This document shows, in pieces, positions 37,519 through 50,640 of a stretch of DNA of 64,000 nucleotides (position 1 is the stretch's first letter; each line of letters starts with the position of its first letter). The notes below the pieces were generated by a model. The model saw only the letters and a list, made by a program, of their open reading frames with translations. It was not told where the DNA came from and did not search any database. The translations under genes were made by a program, and so were the position numbers. Source of the DNA: Diphasiastrum complanatum. Its lineage: Eukaryota; Streptophyta; Lycopodiopsida; Lycopodiales; Lycopodiaceae. The stretch covers positions 72,305,706 through 72,369,705 of the forward strand of contig CM055097.1 of assembly GCA_029204225.1 (NCBI GenBank). Reading direction: 5' to 3'.

Positions 37519-38226
37519 TTAGTCTTTAAACACCTGCAAAAATAGATCCAAAACATCTTTGCCAATTGACCCTCCTTTGATGCTCTTCACTAGCTCCGAA
37601 TTGCCACCTTTTCTTTTGTGTTGTTGAAGCCCTTTGAGACCAGCCTCATGATCTTCCACTTGACCATAAAATCCATTGACTAAGACCTCTTTTCTAGATC
37701 CATTAGTTGCTTGAAAACCATTATCCACTTGCATAGCATCATCTACACAAGAAGATTTTCCAAAACATGTGAGTAAAGCAAAGTGAGTCGCTTCCACTTG
37801 CTTACCTTTCTCTTGATCATTAAAGATATCAAAGATTTGAATATCTTTAGACCTAAACCTTAGGAAATACTCCCTCTCAAAAATATGATCTAGATTCAAC
37901 AATATCTCATCAATGCTTGATCTCGAATTTTCACTAAGGTTACTGAAAATAATGCCATCATCATAAATCAAAAGATAGATTCCAAACTTTCCATCCAACA
38001 TGAAGTAGAATAGGTGAAGATGAGTATCAAATCTAATAAATCCAGACAACTTGAGTCCATGACAAACCTCAATAAGCTCACCAATGAGATCTCCCTTGCC
38101 TTGAAAAAATTGCCTTTTGATTTGTTCCATGTAGTCTTCTCCAACCAACCTTTTGCCATCTCGATCATGAGTGATCAATTCATAATCATAGAATCCTTTG
38201 AGTTGACGAAGAGATGTGAGATCCAT
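37519..38226 (-). pseudogene. Copy A: frame with permuted reverse-transcriptase blocks
   Basis: A 235-residue frame starting MDLTSLRQLKGFYDYEL. It contains a GLK...DTHLHLFYF...YLLIYDDGIIF run that resembles the copia RT catalytic region, with the YVDD box changed to Y-DDG. Downstream it reads GKQVEATHFALLTCF and SCVDDAMQVD, which correspond to KGKKVEVIHFAFLTYF and TCVDEAINKE of element 1. In element 1 those blocks precede the catalytic box; here they follow it. The protein cannot be an active polymerase. Confidence 0.7.
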
Positions 38227-39362
38227 GCCTTGGATCTTCCATTGCTCTTTCCTTCATAAGACTCCCTCTTAATGATTGCATCATAAGAAGTAGAGACCTC
38301 AAAAGCATTAAAAGCCATGAAAAAAATCATTAGTACCTTCAACACAAGGATGATTGAGGTACTCTCTTTTTTCAAACAAAAACTTGTACTCAATGTTTTA
38401 GGTAATGACTCATATGATAATGATTCTTCTTCAGTATCATTCACAATGACATCATTCAAAGTACATCCTACTTTGAACATTTCACATACTTCTCTTCTTC
38501 TTGACCTGTGACTATCTTCCTCACAAAGTCTCTTGATAGAACCATTTGATCTACTCTCTTTATGAAGACATGTGACTCCACTTGCTGCAAAAATGACTTT
38601 CTTGGACTCATCACAAAAAAATGTAGAAGAACCACCTCCTTCATGCATGCACCTAGCAACATCTTTTTCCATATGATCAAAGAAATCATTAGCAACAACC
38701 TTTTCCAAGGAAGAACCTTCACCATCTCCATTGATGAAGGTAGCTCTTTTCTTACCTTTTGCATGCTTGAACTTGCCATGAAGAACCATTAAAGAACCAT
38801 CATTATCCTCATAACTAGCGAAGTTAGCACAAAGAGGAACATCTCCAAGAAGCATATTAATTCTCGACGTAGATCTAGCATAAAAAATCTTTTTAGACTT
38901 TGCATAAGATCCACCAATCTTATTGATGCTAAAAGGTAACTTTGGAAAGTTGAGACCAATCTCCTTTTCCATTCCATCCTTTTTGTTATCCGTAACGAAA
39001 GCATCAAGCTTGAAAAGTCTACCTTGTCTATTGCCCCTAGCAACCAAGATTTCTTCCTTTGTAATGAAACAAGCATCACCACCAAAGTTTACCATGTATC
39101 CTTTCTCTATCGTTTGGCCAACACTTAGCAAATTCTTTGAAAGTGAAGGAATGTAAAGAACACCATCAAGTCTTGCTTTCCTATTAGTAGAAATACAAAT
39201 AGGAATTGAACCAGTACCTTCAATCACACACTCACTACCATTGGCCATGTGCATCACTTTCTTGGCTCTATCATAAATGACCAAAGAAGTAAAGAACTCC
39301 TTGTGACTAGTCATGTGTGAACTAGCTCCACTATCAATCCACCATAAATCTGTCACCTTCAC
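38175..39362 (-). pseudogene. Copy A: protease followed by novel region
   Basis: An uninterrupted 395-residue frame. The first about 110 residues are a copia aspartic protease: WWIDSGASSHMTSHKEFF with the DSGA active site, then ANGSECVIEGTGSIPI and LYIPSLSKNLLSVGQ, followed by GRLFKLDAF. A normal copia would continue with the integrase HHCC finger. Instead there are about 280 residues of unknown sequence, including NMLLGDVPLCANF, VANDFFDHMEKDVARCMHEG, an ESKKVIFAASG run that recalls the integrase-RT linker, and a serine-rich stretch. Part of the same sequence occurs in copy B (47025-47458) but frame-shifted. Confidence 0.75.
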
Positions 39363-39369
39363 TTGATAT

Positions 39370-39606
39370 TAGGCTTGAAGAACACATCAAAAGAGAATTA
39401 CCACCACCTAGATCCTCATCATTAGTAGTAAAGTTGCTTTGCACATCTCTTTGCTTCTTCAAACATTCATTAGCAAAATGTCCTTTGATTCCACAATAGA
39501 AACATTTTAACTTTGACCTATCTTTCTTCTTACTAACAAAAGAGGAAAGCTTACCTTGATCTTGACCCTTTGACCACTTGCCTTTGTTTTTTCCCTTGAA
39601 CTTGCC
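39370..39606 (-). pseudogene. Copy A: nucleocapsid zinc knuckle
   Basis: Directly after the gag stop the same frame continues with KGKNKGKWSKGQDQGK and the knuckle CFYCGIKGHFANEC, a full CX2CX4HX4C. One base shift then separates it from the protease frame at 39362, and one TAA (39607-39609) separates it from gag. Confidence 0.75.
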
Positions 39607-40305
39607 TTAGATAAACATAGCCTCCTCTTCATATTGAGACGTTGATGTAGATCCACCTCTTGCTTGAAGTCTAAACTCCTCATTCACCATAATCTCTTGC
39701 AAATCCACAATGCCTGAAAAAGTCTTTTGAATAGCAAAGCTTTGAACAATATTAGCATGATCATCTAACAAGCCATATATTATAACTTGAACAAGTTCTC
39801 CTTCTTTAATGCTCTCATCAATACATGCTAACTCATCATTGAATGCTTTAACCCTCAAAACAAAAACATGAGTACTCTCTTTCTTCTTTTGCACACTTTG
39901 AAAGATTTTTCTTCTTAGAGTTGACACTCTAGATGTAGACTTGGATTCATAAATCTTCTTCAAAGCTTCCCAAGCCTCTCGAGATGAATTGCTCTTACCA
40001 ATATCCTTGAGTAGCTCATTGGTAACATTCATTTTGATCATGTATAGAGCTTTCTTTGCTCTCTTGTCATACCTCACTTTATCTTGAGGTGCTTGAGGCC
40101 TCTCCTCCACACCTGCAACAATATCCATCAACTCATTCATCTCCAATAAGGATTCCATCCTCACCTTCCAAGTAGAATAGTTGATTGAGGTAAGTCTATC
40201 ATTTCTCTCCAACATAAAGCCTCCACTTGTAGCCATGTTGAAGTGACCTGATCTTCTCCTTTCAACATGTTCCAATGCACAAAGCACTCTCTTGAATGTC
40301 AACAA
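39607..40305 (-). pseudogene. Copy A: copia gag
   Basis: A 232-residue capsid-type gag. The real start is probably the MATSGGFML methionine about 22 residues in. It includes NYSTWKVRMESLLE, KAKKALYMIKMNVTNELL-like KRAKKALYMIK, AWEALKKIYESKSTSRVSTL and a FVLRVKAFNDELACI segment, all typical of plant copia gag. It is uninterrupted until a TAA that separates it from the zinc knuckle. Similar to the gag at 61857-62234. Confidence 0.85.
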
Positions 40306-40820
40306 ATGAACTCAAGAAGAAATCACAAAGATATGGAACCTCTCAAATCTCTTTCTTGCACCAAACCTAGCAAATCAACACATAGAATGAAGAATTTTTG
40401 ATCAACCTATGATCTACCAACAATATAATGAATCTTGCCACTTCCTAAGATTGAAACACACTCTATTAAAGTTCAAAAACTTCAAAAAATAGAGATCCAA
40501 TCAAAATTAGAGTTTTGACAAAATCATAAAAAATTGAATCTTCCAATTCTACATGCAATTGCCAAAAACTTGATATAGATTTAGCCTCTAATGAGACCTT
40601 CCTAATGCATCAAAAATCATCCAAATCTAGTAAAACAAGTAGGAAATTAGAATTCCTCAAGTACATAACCCTAAATTGAGTTCTGACCTACAAAAGATCA
40701 ATTCTACACATGCAAAAATGCTGATTTTCTAGTAGACATCAATCTAGCATGCTCTAGCATTGGTAACTCCTCCAAATCCTTGATAAATGTGGTTGATCCT
40801 TGTATAACCTGAAACACAAA

Positions 40821-40834
40821 GAGCCCCGATACCA
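40821..40834 (-). other. Copy A primer-binding site
   Basis: The complement reads TGGTATCGGGGCTC, a variant of the initiator-Met primer site, two bases inside the LTR end at 40837. Confidence 0.8.
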
Positions 40835-40836
40835 TT

Positions 40837-41575
<739 letters not shown>

Positions 41576-41576
41576 C

Positions 41577-41751
41577 ATAAACCTTTGCACTCGTGGCAAA
41601 GATGGTAAGCATTCGGGTCATCACCTCTCTTGCTTCTCTTTATGGATGGGATCTATGGCAATTGGACATTACAAATGCATTTTTGAATGGTGATTTTGAG
41701 GAGGAAGTGTACATGGAGCACCCCGAGAGCTACATTTCATCTACAAAGCCA
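41577..41751 (+). pseudogene. copia RT N-terminal fragment
   Basis: A plus-strand fragment of the conventional copia: MAKMVSIRVITSLASLYGWD, LDITNAFLNGDFEEEVYM and PESYISSTKP. It is close to element 1 at nucleotide level. Copy A's LTR abuts its start and the CACTA terminus cuts its end. Confidence 0.85.
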
Positions 41752-42235
41752 CACTACAACAGCCGCCGCGATTTGCAACATGTTTTGCAATGTGAATCGC
41801 GAGTTTAATTTTTTTTTAATTCGTCGCGGACGTCAGAAAAACACGTCGCTATAAGGTCGTCAGAATCCGACGTCCTTAAAACATGTCGCAATTTGACACA
41901 CATAAGTTGCCGGAATCCGGAGCGACACTTCCTGGTCGATGGATCCGACGTGGACATCGGATTGCGACGTCCAAACACGTCGCTTGCGATCCGATGTGGA
42001 CGTCACATTGCGAAGTCCAAAAAAGTCGTCGAATTTCGACGTCTATAAATCCAGAATGACCCATAAAATTGTCCGACGCCTATCCGACGTCCATCCGACG
42101 TCTACTTGGATGTCGGATTCCGACATCCCAAATACACGTCGAAATCTTACGTCTGTTAACAGAATGATTAAAAAAAAGGTCCGACGTCTATTCGACGCAT
42201 TTGGATGTCGGATTCCGACGTCCCAGATTAGGTAA
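41752..42235. repeat. CACTA terminus and subterminal repeats
   Basis: After the terminus, the words ACGTCGC, CCGACGTC, GGATTCCGACGTC and their complements recur many times in both orientations. Such subterminal arrays are the binding sites for the element-encoded TNPA-type protein in En/Spm. Confidence 0.8.
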
Positions 42236-43123
42236 GAAAAAAATGCGTAAAAAACAACGCGCACATTTTTATCGGGCTGTTCTTGGAGTTGGGTTCTTGG
42301 AGAAGCGATGTTCATGAATTGTTTTTGAAACAATATTTTTGAGTTGCATTCAACATTCGGATCAAACAACAAGCTAAGCATGAGGTACTTTTCATTCTTA
42401 AATTACTTTTCATTCTATATTTTATTGCATTACTTCATGTCCATTATGAATGACATTACTTTATTGCATTGCTTTATGCACATCATAAATTTCATTTATT
42501 CTATATATGATATTGATTCTTGTTTTGAAATCTGACATTGCACATGATTTTGAATTCTTAGTTGGTTAATATGTCAATCCACATCTCGAAATTTGAGATT
42601 GCAATTTTTGAAAAAAGAACATTGCACATATAAAAGCAATGGCAATATAGCACGATCATTTGCAATAATAATATTTTCATAATATCAACCAATGTATTAC
42701 AAAATTGGTGCTTTAATGTCGCATGAGTCTTTCTAGATCTAACATCAACTAAAACTTATAAACCTAATCTACTCGTCGTCGTCGTGACATCCAGTCTGCA
42801 TGAACACAAGCAAACAAACTACATTAATATTTAATGCTTGATCGTATTAAATTGATAAAATTGATGTCGGAATACAAACCACAATAGTATGAATACAAAA
42901 ACTAGTACTTACATTTGGAGGATGACCCTCGCTCTTTAGTTTGTCAACTAATGCGTCGTATGATTCCCTGAAGGCAAATTTGTACTCCTCCTTATTTGGC
43001 AGACGTCCATAGTCTGCCAACTATCCATGCATTCAATTTAAGTTGAAATTAATCTAGGGCTACATTGGAGCAGTTAGTCATAATGCATATTAAAAAATAA
43101 ACGCATATAAAATCAAAGATAAA

Positions 43124-43758
43124 CTATAAGAGTAGTGTAGGTTCACTTACCATGCTTGCTTGCAATCCCGCCTTTCCACTCGAGCCCAATCTAGGATTGC
43201 CTATCCCATGCATCCTAGCGGTCGTGACATCTTTCTGAATCTTGTATTTATCTAGTGTTCGTTCATCCGCTTTTACACGGTTCCAATCACTTCTTGAACA
43301 CCAGGAGGGCTTGGATTGCTCGTCCCTATAAGCTCGTCGTGCCATATCACGACGATGCCTAATCCATAAACTCATATGCTTATGAAATTTCCTTCTCCTC
43401 GAATTCATCTTCTTGTTGGAATTCGTCACGAAGGGTACCAATGACTTGTCATTTATTGGTGGCAGATTGTTCGGACTATTTACTAAACAATCTGTCGCCA
43501 AATGGCGTTGTCATAAAGAACAGAGCCGGTCCAAAACCACCCCCCCTTTTCTGTTGGCAATATTACCTTGAGGATCCATGTCATAATAAGGATTTGTGGA
43601 TGACTCTTCGGTAGGGGCGGGAGCCGCGGCCGCTTGTGAGGGATCACCCTCATCTCGGCTAAGCATACTTTGTAGTTCTGCTTTTTGCTTAGGAGTTAAT
43701 GATTCATATAAATTTTAACATAATCTTCCGAGCTTTCACCACTATTTGACCCTGACAT
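43124..43758 (-). pseudogene. CACTA accessory ORF (TNPA-like/transposase-associated)
   Basis: From a plausible start MSGSNSGESSEDY at 43758, the minus strand encodes an alanine/proline-rich part (QAAAAPAPTEESS) and a DPQGNIANRKGG motif. It then has a frame (43501-43124) with basic RRRKFHKHMSLWIRHRRDMA, SDWNRVKADERTLDKYKIQK and a C-terminal GNPRLGSSGKAGL. Frameshifts separate the parts. The SDW...W/K spacing and basic composition resemble the second ORF of plant CACTA elements. It lies opposite to the transposase strand. Confidence 0.5.
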
Positions 43759-44228
43759 GATTACTACATTCATAAACATACATACATTACAATAAACCCT
43801 AATATATTAAAATGAAGTAGAAAAGAAAATCGACTACAGAACTTTAATGCATATTGGAGTGGGACTTTCATACCTGTGATGACAAAAGAAGAGAGATATG
43901 CGTTTAGATCCCGCACCAAGATGCAAAAGAATCAGATAAGCGACAATGTATAAGAATAGTACTATCTAGAAATTAAAACATTAGAATCATACAATAATTT
44001 TATGTTATTTGTGTTTTGTACTTGTGCATATATGCAGTTTATCACAACGAAATGAAATACATTCAGATCAGTCTAGCGATGAAGACACTACTCAAGTTAA
44101 TAAGGTAAGTAATAAACATGCATGTTTTCTTGTTCATAAAGACTTTGTTACTTGATTTTTGTTTCTCGTAGAAAAATTATTTTCAAAATAAAATATGGTG
44201 CACATGCCTCAAGTGTGATGGACAAAAG

Positions 44229-44711
44229 ATGCGTGAAAGACGCACCGAAGGTGGAGATGAGATTCTAACTAGCGTGTCGTGGATTCTTACAAAAGAGCAA
44301 CTCTCATATGTTAAACATGTCATAAAACAAATGAGAACTTCAACAGGCTATGCACATTCTTTATGCAAATCATTTACCAAAGATGGTAAATTAAGTGGAT
44401 TGAAATCATATGATTGGCATAAGATGTTGCAATTCATACTTCCACTTTCTATTCGAGGTCTCTTCAATGATGATGTATGAAATATGCTTTACAATTTGTC
44501 ATCGATGATTAAGTTTGTATTTATTTTTAAGCACTTGTATAAATATGTGTTATTTCAATATTCTTATGTGTTAGACAACCTAATGTACTATCAATCTTGC
44601 AGGTGGATTTCCTCAAAAGAAATAAAAAATAGTGAATTGGATTCCATGAAAATCCAAATGATCGAAATGGTATGTTTCTTGGAAAGAGATTTTCCAAATC
44701 CATGTCCCTGA
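44229..44711 (+). pseudogene. CACTA transposase C-terminal region (DUF4218-type)
   Basis: First part (44229-44480): RRTEGGDEILTSVSWILTKE, then SGLKSYDWHKMLQFILPLSI and RGLFNDDV, the DUF4218 pattern that follows the TNP2 domain in plant CACTA transposases. After a short intron-like or decayed gap the match resumes at about 44605 with SSKEIKNSELDSMKIQMIEM and LERDFPNPC, then stops at the copy B junction. Confidence 0.75.
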
Positions 44712-45286
44712 TCTTTGGTTAAACAAAGAGCAAACCAACAATCATGCCAATGTAGAAAAATCAGCATCTACATACAAAATGAGATGCAAACTCTAAGAGA
44801 TACTAATCAAACATTAACGAAAAGTACAATTATAGTACCCTACTGTATTTCACACGTGTGGAACTGAAAATAGCACTAAATGATCATTCTACACATAGAA
44901 TTGCAAGATAGCATCATGAGAGTGCACCAATGAGTAGTAGAACCCAAAGAAAACCATTTATAATGATGAAATGAGAGAGAGAAGAGAGAAGATCTCTTTC
45001 TCCACGAGTTACAACAATATATAGTAGGTCCAAACCCTACTTTGCCACTTGGGTTTCCCTCCAATATGAAAAATCCTACTATTTTGGGACTAGATTCAAT
45101 GTACCCAAAGTTCAAATTTGAATCTCTCTCAAACTCGACTACCAACTTTCCCACACTTTCAAAAAGTTTTTATTAAATGTATTTTAAACTAATATAACTT
45201 CAAAAAGTTTATCTCTAAGTCTAAAATGAGTTTTGGCCTCAATTGACAATTTACCAAAATATGACTAAACTTGTTGAAATCTCTCA
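44711..45286 (-). repeat. Copy B 3' LTR
   Basis: On the minus strand it starts TGAGAGATTTCAACAAG directly after GTTGAAGAGGGAGTG, the same polypurine tract as element 1. It aligns along its length with copy A's LTR but lacks the long (GA)n run. The far end, at the CACTA junction, lacks the expected last bases. Confidence 0.75.
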
Positions 45287-45400
45287 CACTCCCTCTTCAA
45301 CTAGTTTTCGCATAATTTAAACCATAGCACTTTGATCCAACTTTAGAATGATCTCCATCCTAAGTATAGATCTCCTTTCTTAAGGTCCTAAGTATCTTTT

Positions 45401-45679
45401 TTAATTGATATAGAGAATAGTGTCCAAATTGGATGTTTCACTATCTCTTACATCAATTTTACACATCAAGATATAACTAGAACATGAAGAACCAAATAGA
45501 ATGTGAATAAAATGATTCCTCCATGTTTCAAACTTTGAACTCTCTGGAAAATTACAGCAACCAAACAATAAATGTGAGTGATGACCATTTGCTTGCTTGC
45601 CTCCTCCAACTTTGTCCTTTCTTGATATGTCTCCACCATAAAACTCCATGAATGAGCCTCCATCTCCATCTTGCCACAA
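45401..45679 (-). pseudogene. Copy B: 3'-terminal frame shared with copy A
   Basis: Contains MEFYGGDISRKDKVGGGKQA and WRNHFIHILFGSSCSSYIL, nearly as in copy A, and stops after LDTILYIN. The function is unknown. Confidence 0.45.
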
Positions 45680-46104
45680 GAAACCATCAAACCTTGGAAA
45701 TCCATGAGGAGTACATCAATGATGCAAATCCAGCACCACATGACTCCATAAACCAAGTAGGTTGTACTATTCCATCTTCAAGATCTACTTGACACAAGAA
45801 AATGACCATGAATTCACCAAAAATTGACAATCTCCAAACATTGGCATCAAGTAGCTCAACACTTGAGAACTTGATCATGGATGAGTGATATAATGAACCT
45901 TCGATAGCTTCATTTCCATTAGCAAAACCAGCCAAGAATGCTAGTAACACTCCAACAATAAGATATTGCAAGACTATCTAGCTAGTTTGTCCATATCTTG
46001 ACAATTTGCACAAATTCACATGAAGTAGCTCAAACATGAGATAGAACAAGTAAAGTAAACTTGAACAACACTTACTTGCTACTCCTTTGACCTTACTTGA
46101 GTCT

Positions 46105-46707
46105 TCAAACACCCACTCCTTTGATGGTCTTGACTAGCTCCAAATTGCCACTCTTGTGTTGTTGAAGCCCTTTGAGACCAACATCTTGATCTTCCTCTTG
46201 ACCATCAAAGTCATTGAACAAACTCTGTTTTTCATATCCATTACTTGCTTTAAAATCATGAAGACATCCATCTACTTGCATAGCATCATCTACACAAGAA
46301 GATTCTCCAAAACATGTGAGGAAAGCAAAGTGAGTCACTTCCACTTGCTTACCTTTCTCTTGATCATCAAAGATATGAATATCTTTAGACCTAAACCTCT
46401 GGAAATACTCCCTCTCAAACATATGATCTAGATCCAGCAATATCTCATCAATACTTGATCTCGATCTGTCAAAAAGGTTAGTGAAAACAATGCCACCACC
46501 ATAAATCAAAAGATAGATTCCAAAGTTTCCATCCAACATGAAGTAAATTAGGTGAAGATGAGTATCAGACCTAATAAATCCAGCCTTCTTGAGTCCATAA
46601 AAAAATCTCAATAAGCTCACCAATGAGATCTCCCTTGCCTTGAAGAAATTGCCTCTCGATTTGCTCAATGTAGTCTTCTCCAACCAAACTTTTGCCATCT
46701 GGATCAT
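46105..46707 (-). pseudogene. Copy B: permuted reverse-transcriptase frame
   Basis: A 200-residue frame with GLKKAGFIRSDTHLHLIYF, then IYLLIYGGGIVF where YVDD is expected, then KGKQVEVTHFAFLTCF and SCVDDAMQVD. Both catalytic aspartates are lost here. Same reversed order as copy A. Confidence 0.7.
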
Positions 46708-47024
46708 GAGCGATCAATTCATAATCATAGAATATATTGAGTTGATGAAGAGAACCTTGGATCTTCCCAGAACCAATCTTCTATTGCTCTTTCCTTCATA
46801 AGACTCCCTCTTAATGATTGCATCATAAGAAGTAGAAACCTTAGAGACATTAGAAGCCATGAAAAAAAATGATTAGTACCTTCAACATAAGGATGATTGA
46901 AGTACTCTCTTTTTTCAAACAAGAACTTCTACTCAATGTTTTAGGTAATGATTCATATGATAATAATTCTTCCTCACTGTCATTCATAATGAGATAACTC
47001 AAAGTACATCCTACTTTGAACACT

Positions 47025-47637
47025 TCACATACTTCTCTTATTCTTGACTTGTGGGTGTATCTCCCTCACTAAGTCTCTTGATAGAACCATTTGATTTACT
47101 CTCTTTATGAAGACATGTGACTCCACTTTCTGTAAAAATGACTTCCTTGGAATCATAACAAAGTAATTTAGAAGAACCACCTCCTTCATGCATGCACCTA
47201 GCAACATCTTTTCCATATGATCAAAGAAATCATTAGCAACAATCTTTTCCAAGGAAGAACCTTCACTTCCATTGATGAAGTTAGCTCTTTCCTTACCTTT
47301 TGCATGCTTGCACTTTCCATGAAGAACCATTGAAACACCATCATTATCCTCAAGACTATCCAAGTTAGCACAAAGATGAACATCTCCAAGAAGCATATTA
47401 GATCTTGACCTAGATCTAGCGTAAGGAAGATTTTTAGACTTTGCATAAGATCCACCAATCTTATTGATGCTAAAAGGGAACTTTGGAAAGTTCAGACTAA
47501 TCTATTTTTCCATTCCATCCTTTTTGTTAGCCATAACAAAATCATCAAGCTTGAAAAGTCTACCTTGTCTATTGCCCTTAGCAACCAAGATTTAGAACAC
47601 CATCAAGTCTTGCTTTCCTATTAGTAGAGAGACAAAT
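47025..47637 (-). pseudogene. Copy B: remnant of the post-protease region
   Basis: Frames at 47025-47396 and 47198-47458 match copy A's region with LLGDVHLCANL, HGKCKHAKGKERA and VANDFFDHMEK, but a frameshift follows MEK. The alignment ends near 47637 after a deletion of about 100 bp relative to copy A. Confidence 0.6.
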
Positions 47638-47710
47638 TTCATAGTGAAAAATACAAATTTATTTGGATGATTTTGGTATTTTTAATTCTTGGATCTTGGT
47701 ATTGGTATAT

Positions 47711-49040
<1,330 letters not shown>

Positions 49041-49494
49041 TAGATCCAAAAATTACTTAATGGATCAACAAGGTCTTGACTAGATTTGGATGCACATCTA
49101 GATTCAGCCACAAGATAGAAATCATCAATTTAGTTGCATAAATCACTAGGATCTGATCATAAGCACTTAAATATAGGAAGCTATTATCCTTGTCCATACA
49201 ACAACAACAACCTACTTTCCTTCCGTGTGTGGATGCAAGATTAACAACAAAAATGACATTCTACACACTAGAAATCAAGATATCTTGAGAAATACACATG
49301 AGATGGACATAGAATCAAAAGAGATGAATTATCCACATAAAATGAGAATACAAAGATACTTTCTCCATGATGGTACTACTATTTATAATTGCTAAAATGT
49401 CGTTCGCCAATTTCCATAAACTTTCCCTAAATGGTAACTTCTTGGTACTTCATCAAAATGGATTTCTATCCTCTCCATCCCTATTCTTTGCTAA

Positions 49495-50160
49495 TCTAGA
49501 TCCATTCATTAAGCTGTTGCAAATATTTGAACAGTCACATACTCTGCTGAAATACAAAGGAATCGATGACGGTGTTCTCGATCGTTCAGCCACCTCTTCT
49601 TTGTTGGCCACCTTCTCTTATTCGGCTATCATTGATTGTTCTTGGCCATAGGATCCAAGAATTAAGTTATCCAAGGAACAATGCCCTCAGACCAATGAGA
49701 GAAGACGAAAATGTAAGGGTATCCATTTCAATCTATTATCGGATCCCTGATGTATGCAATGATCTCAACCAGACCAGATCTTGCATATGCCATTAATTCC
49801 TTGAATCAATATATGACCAATCCTGGCATGATCCACTAGAAAGCTCTTATCAAAGTCATCAGCAGATATGTACGAGCCACTACAGACCTTTGTATCTGCT
49901 ATGGTGATGGAGATCCATACTCTTCATGGAATATAGATGCAATTTGGGAAGGTGATATCGACACCAGAAAATTGACTTTTGGATATGTCTTCATGTTCAA
50001 CAATGGTCCAATATCTTGGAATAGTTATCTAGATCCATTCATTAAGTTGTTATAAATATTTGAATAGTCACATACTCTATAGAAATACAAAGGAATCAGT
50101 GACAACCACCTCTTCTTTGTTGGCCACCTTGTCTTATTCGGCTATCATTGATTGTTCTCA
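49495..50160. repeat. Direct duplication flanking an RNase H fragment
   Basis: About 150 bp starting CTAGATCCATTCATTAAG occur at about 49496-49647 and 50028-50158, both ending TATTCGGCTATCATTGATTGTTCT. The second copy lacks about 20 bp in the middle. Confidence 0.85.
49730..50020 (+). pseudogene. Captured copia RT/RNase H fragment
   Basis: The plus strand reads GSLMYAMISTRPDLAYAINS, a stop inside NPGMIH*KAL, then SRYVRATTDLCICYGDG, then DIDTRKLTFGYVFMFNNGPI and SW. This is the RT-RNase H junction of a different copia clade, in the opposite direction to the neighbouring element. Confidence 0.8.
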
Positions 50161-50640
50161 ACAATAGCCATTGGTCGATCATCCTAGACCATATGGGCAG
50201 ATTCTCTTATTCGGCCTATCTCGAACAATCGGTCGCAATTTGACTACCAGCGAATCAACAAGTACACACGACACGACCGAACAAAATCAAATATTGTCCA
50301 ATGGCTACTGCCAACAATATGTAATGCCTTAACCTAATTGTAAACTACAGATTAACCATTTTTTTTAATAGTTAGCCATGTGTATATAACCAGCAATCTA
50401 GTGCTCCGTTAGCTGAATTCACTATGTGCACCTCACAATATGATTGGCCCAAATTGACAAATGAGATCAAGAGGTGCTATGTCACTAATCCTCTATCATC
50501 AAGCCAAGTGTCACTAGACTACACTACCATGAGCTATTCCACTTTCAAAATTGGCCTAATCACTTATTTACAAGTGTACAATGAGTGGTTTTGAAAGAGG
50601 ACCCCCAAACCTCAAGATAGATGGCTTTTACAATTTCACA

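Larger units (their letters stand above)
41752..44708. mobile_element. CACTA (En/Spm-type) transposon, truncated
   Basis: Begins CACTACAACAGCCGCCGCGA, the CACTA terminal signature, inside a copia RT frame. It is followed by about 480 bp of subterminal repeats, a minus-strand accessory ORF and a plus-strand transposase tail. The right terminus is missing: transposase homology stops at about 44708 where copia copy B begins. The main TNP2 transposase domain is also absent, so it is internally deleted. Confidence 0.8.
44711..47637 (-). mobile_element. copia-derived non-autonomous element, copy B
   Basis: Minus-strand relative of copy A with 3' LTR (44711-45286), polypurine tract (complement of 45287-45301), the shared terminal frame, the permuted RT frame (46105-46707) and the post-protease region (47025-47458). 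Gag, protease and the 5' LTR are missing, and an internal deletion joins sequences near 47592. Order of blocks is the same as in copy A. Confidence 0.78.
49150..50640 (-). repeat. LTR-derived region of a copia element, with insertion
   Basis: The right end, on the minus strand, starts TGTGAAATTG at 50640 after the purine tract AAGGAGGAG. Around 49195-49340 the sequence resembles copy A's LTR (TTGTCCATACAA, CGTGTGTGGAT, GACATTCTACACACTAGAAATCAAGATATC). Between them lies foreign RNase H sequence bordered by a duplication, so the LTR is expanded or nested. Outer boundary not fixed. Confidence 0.45.
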
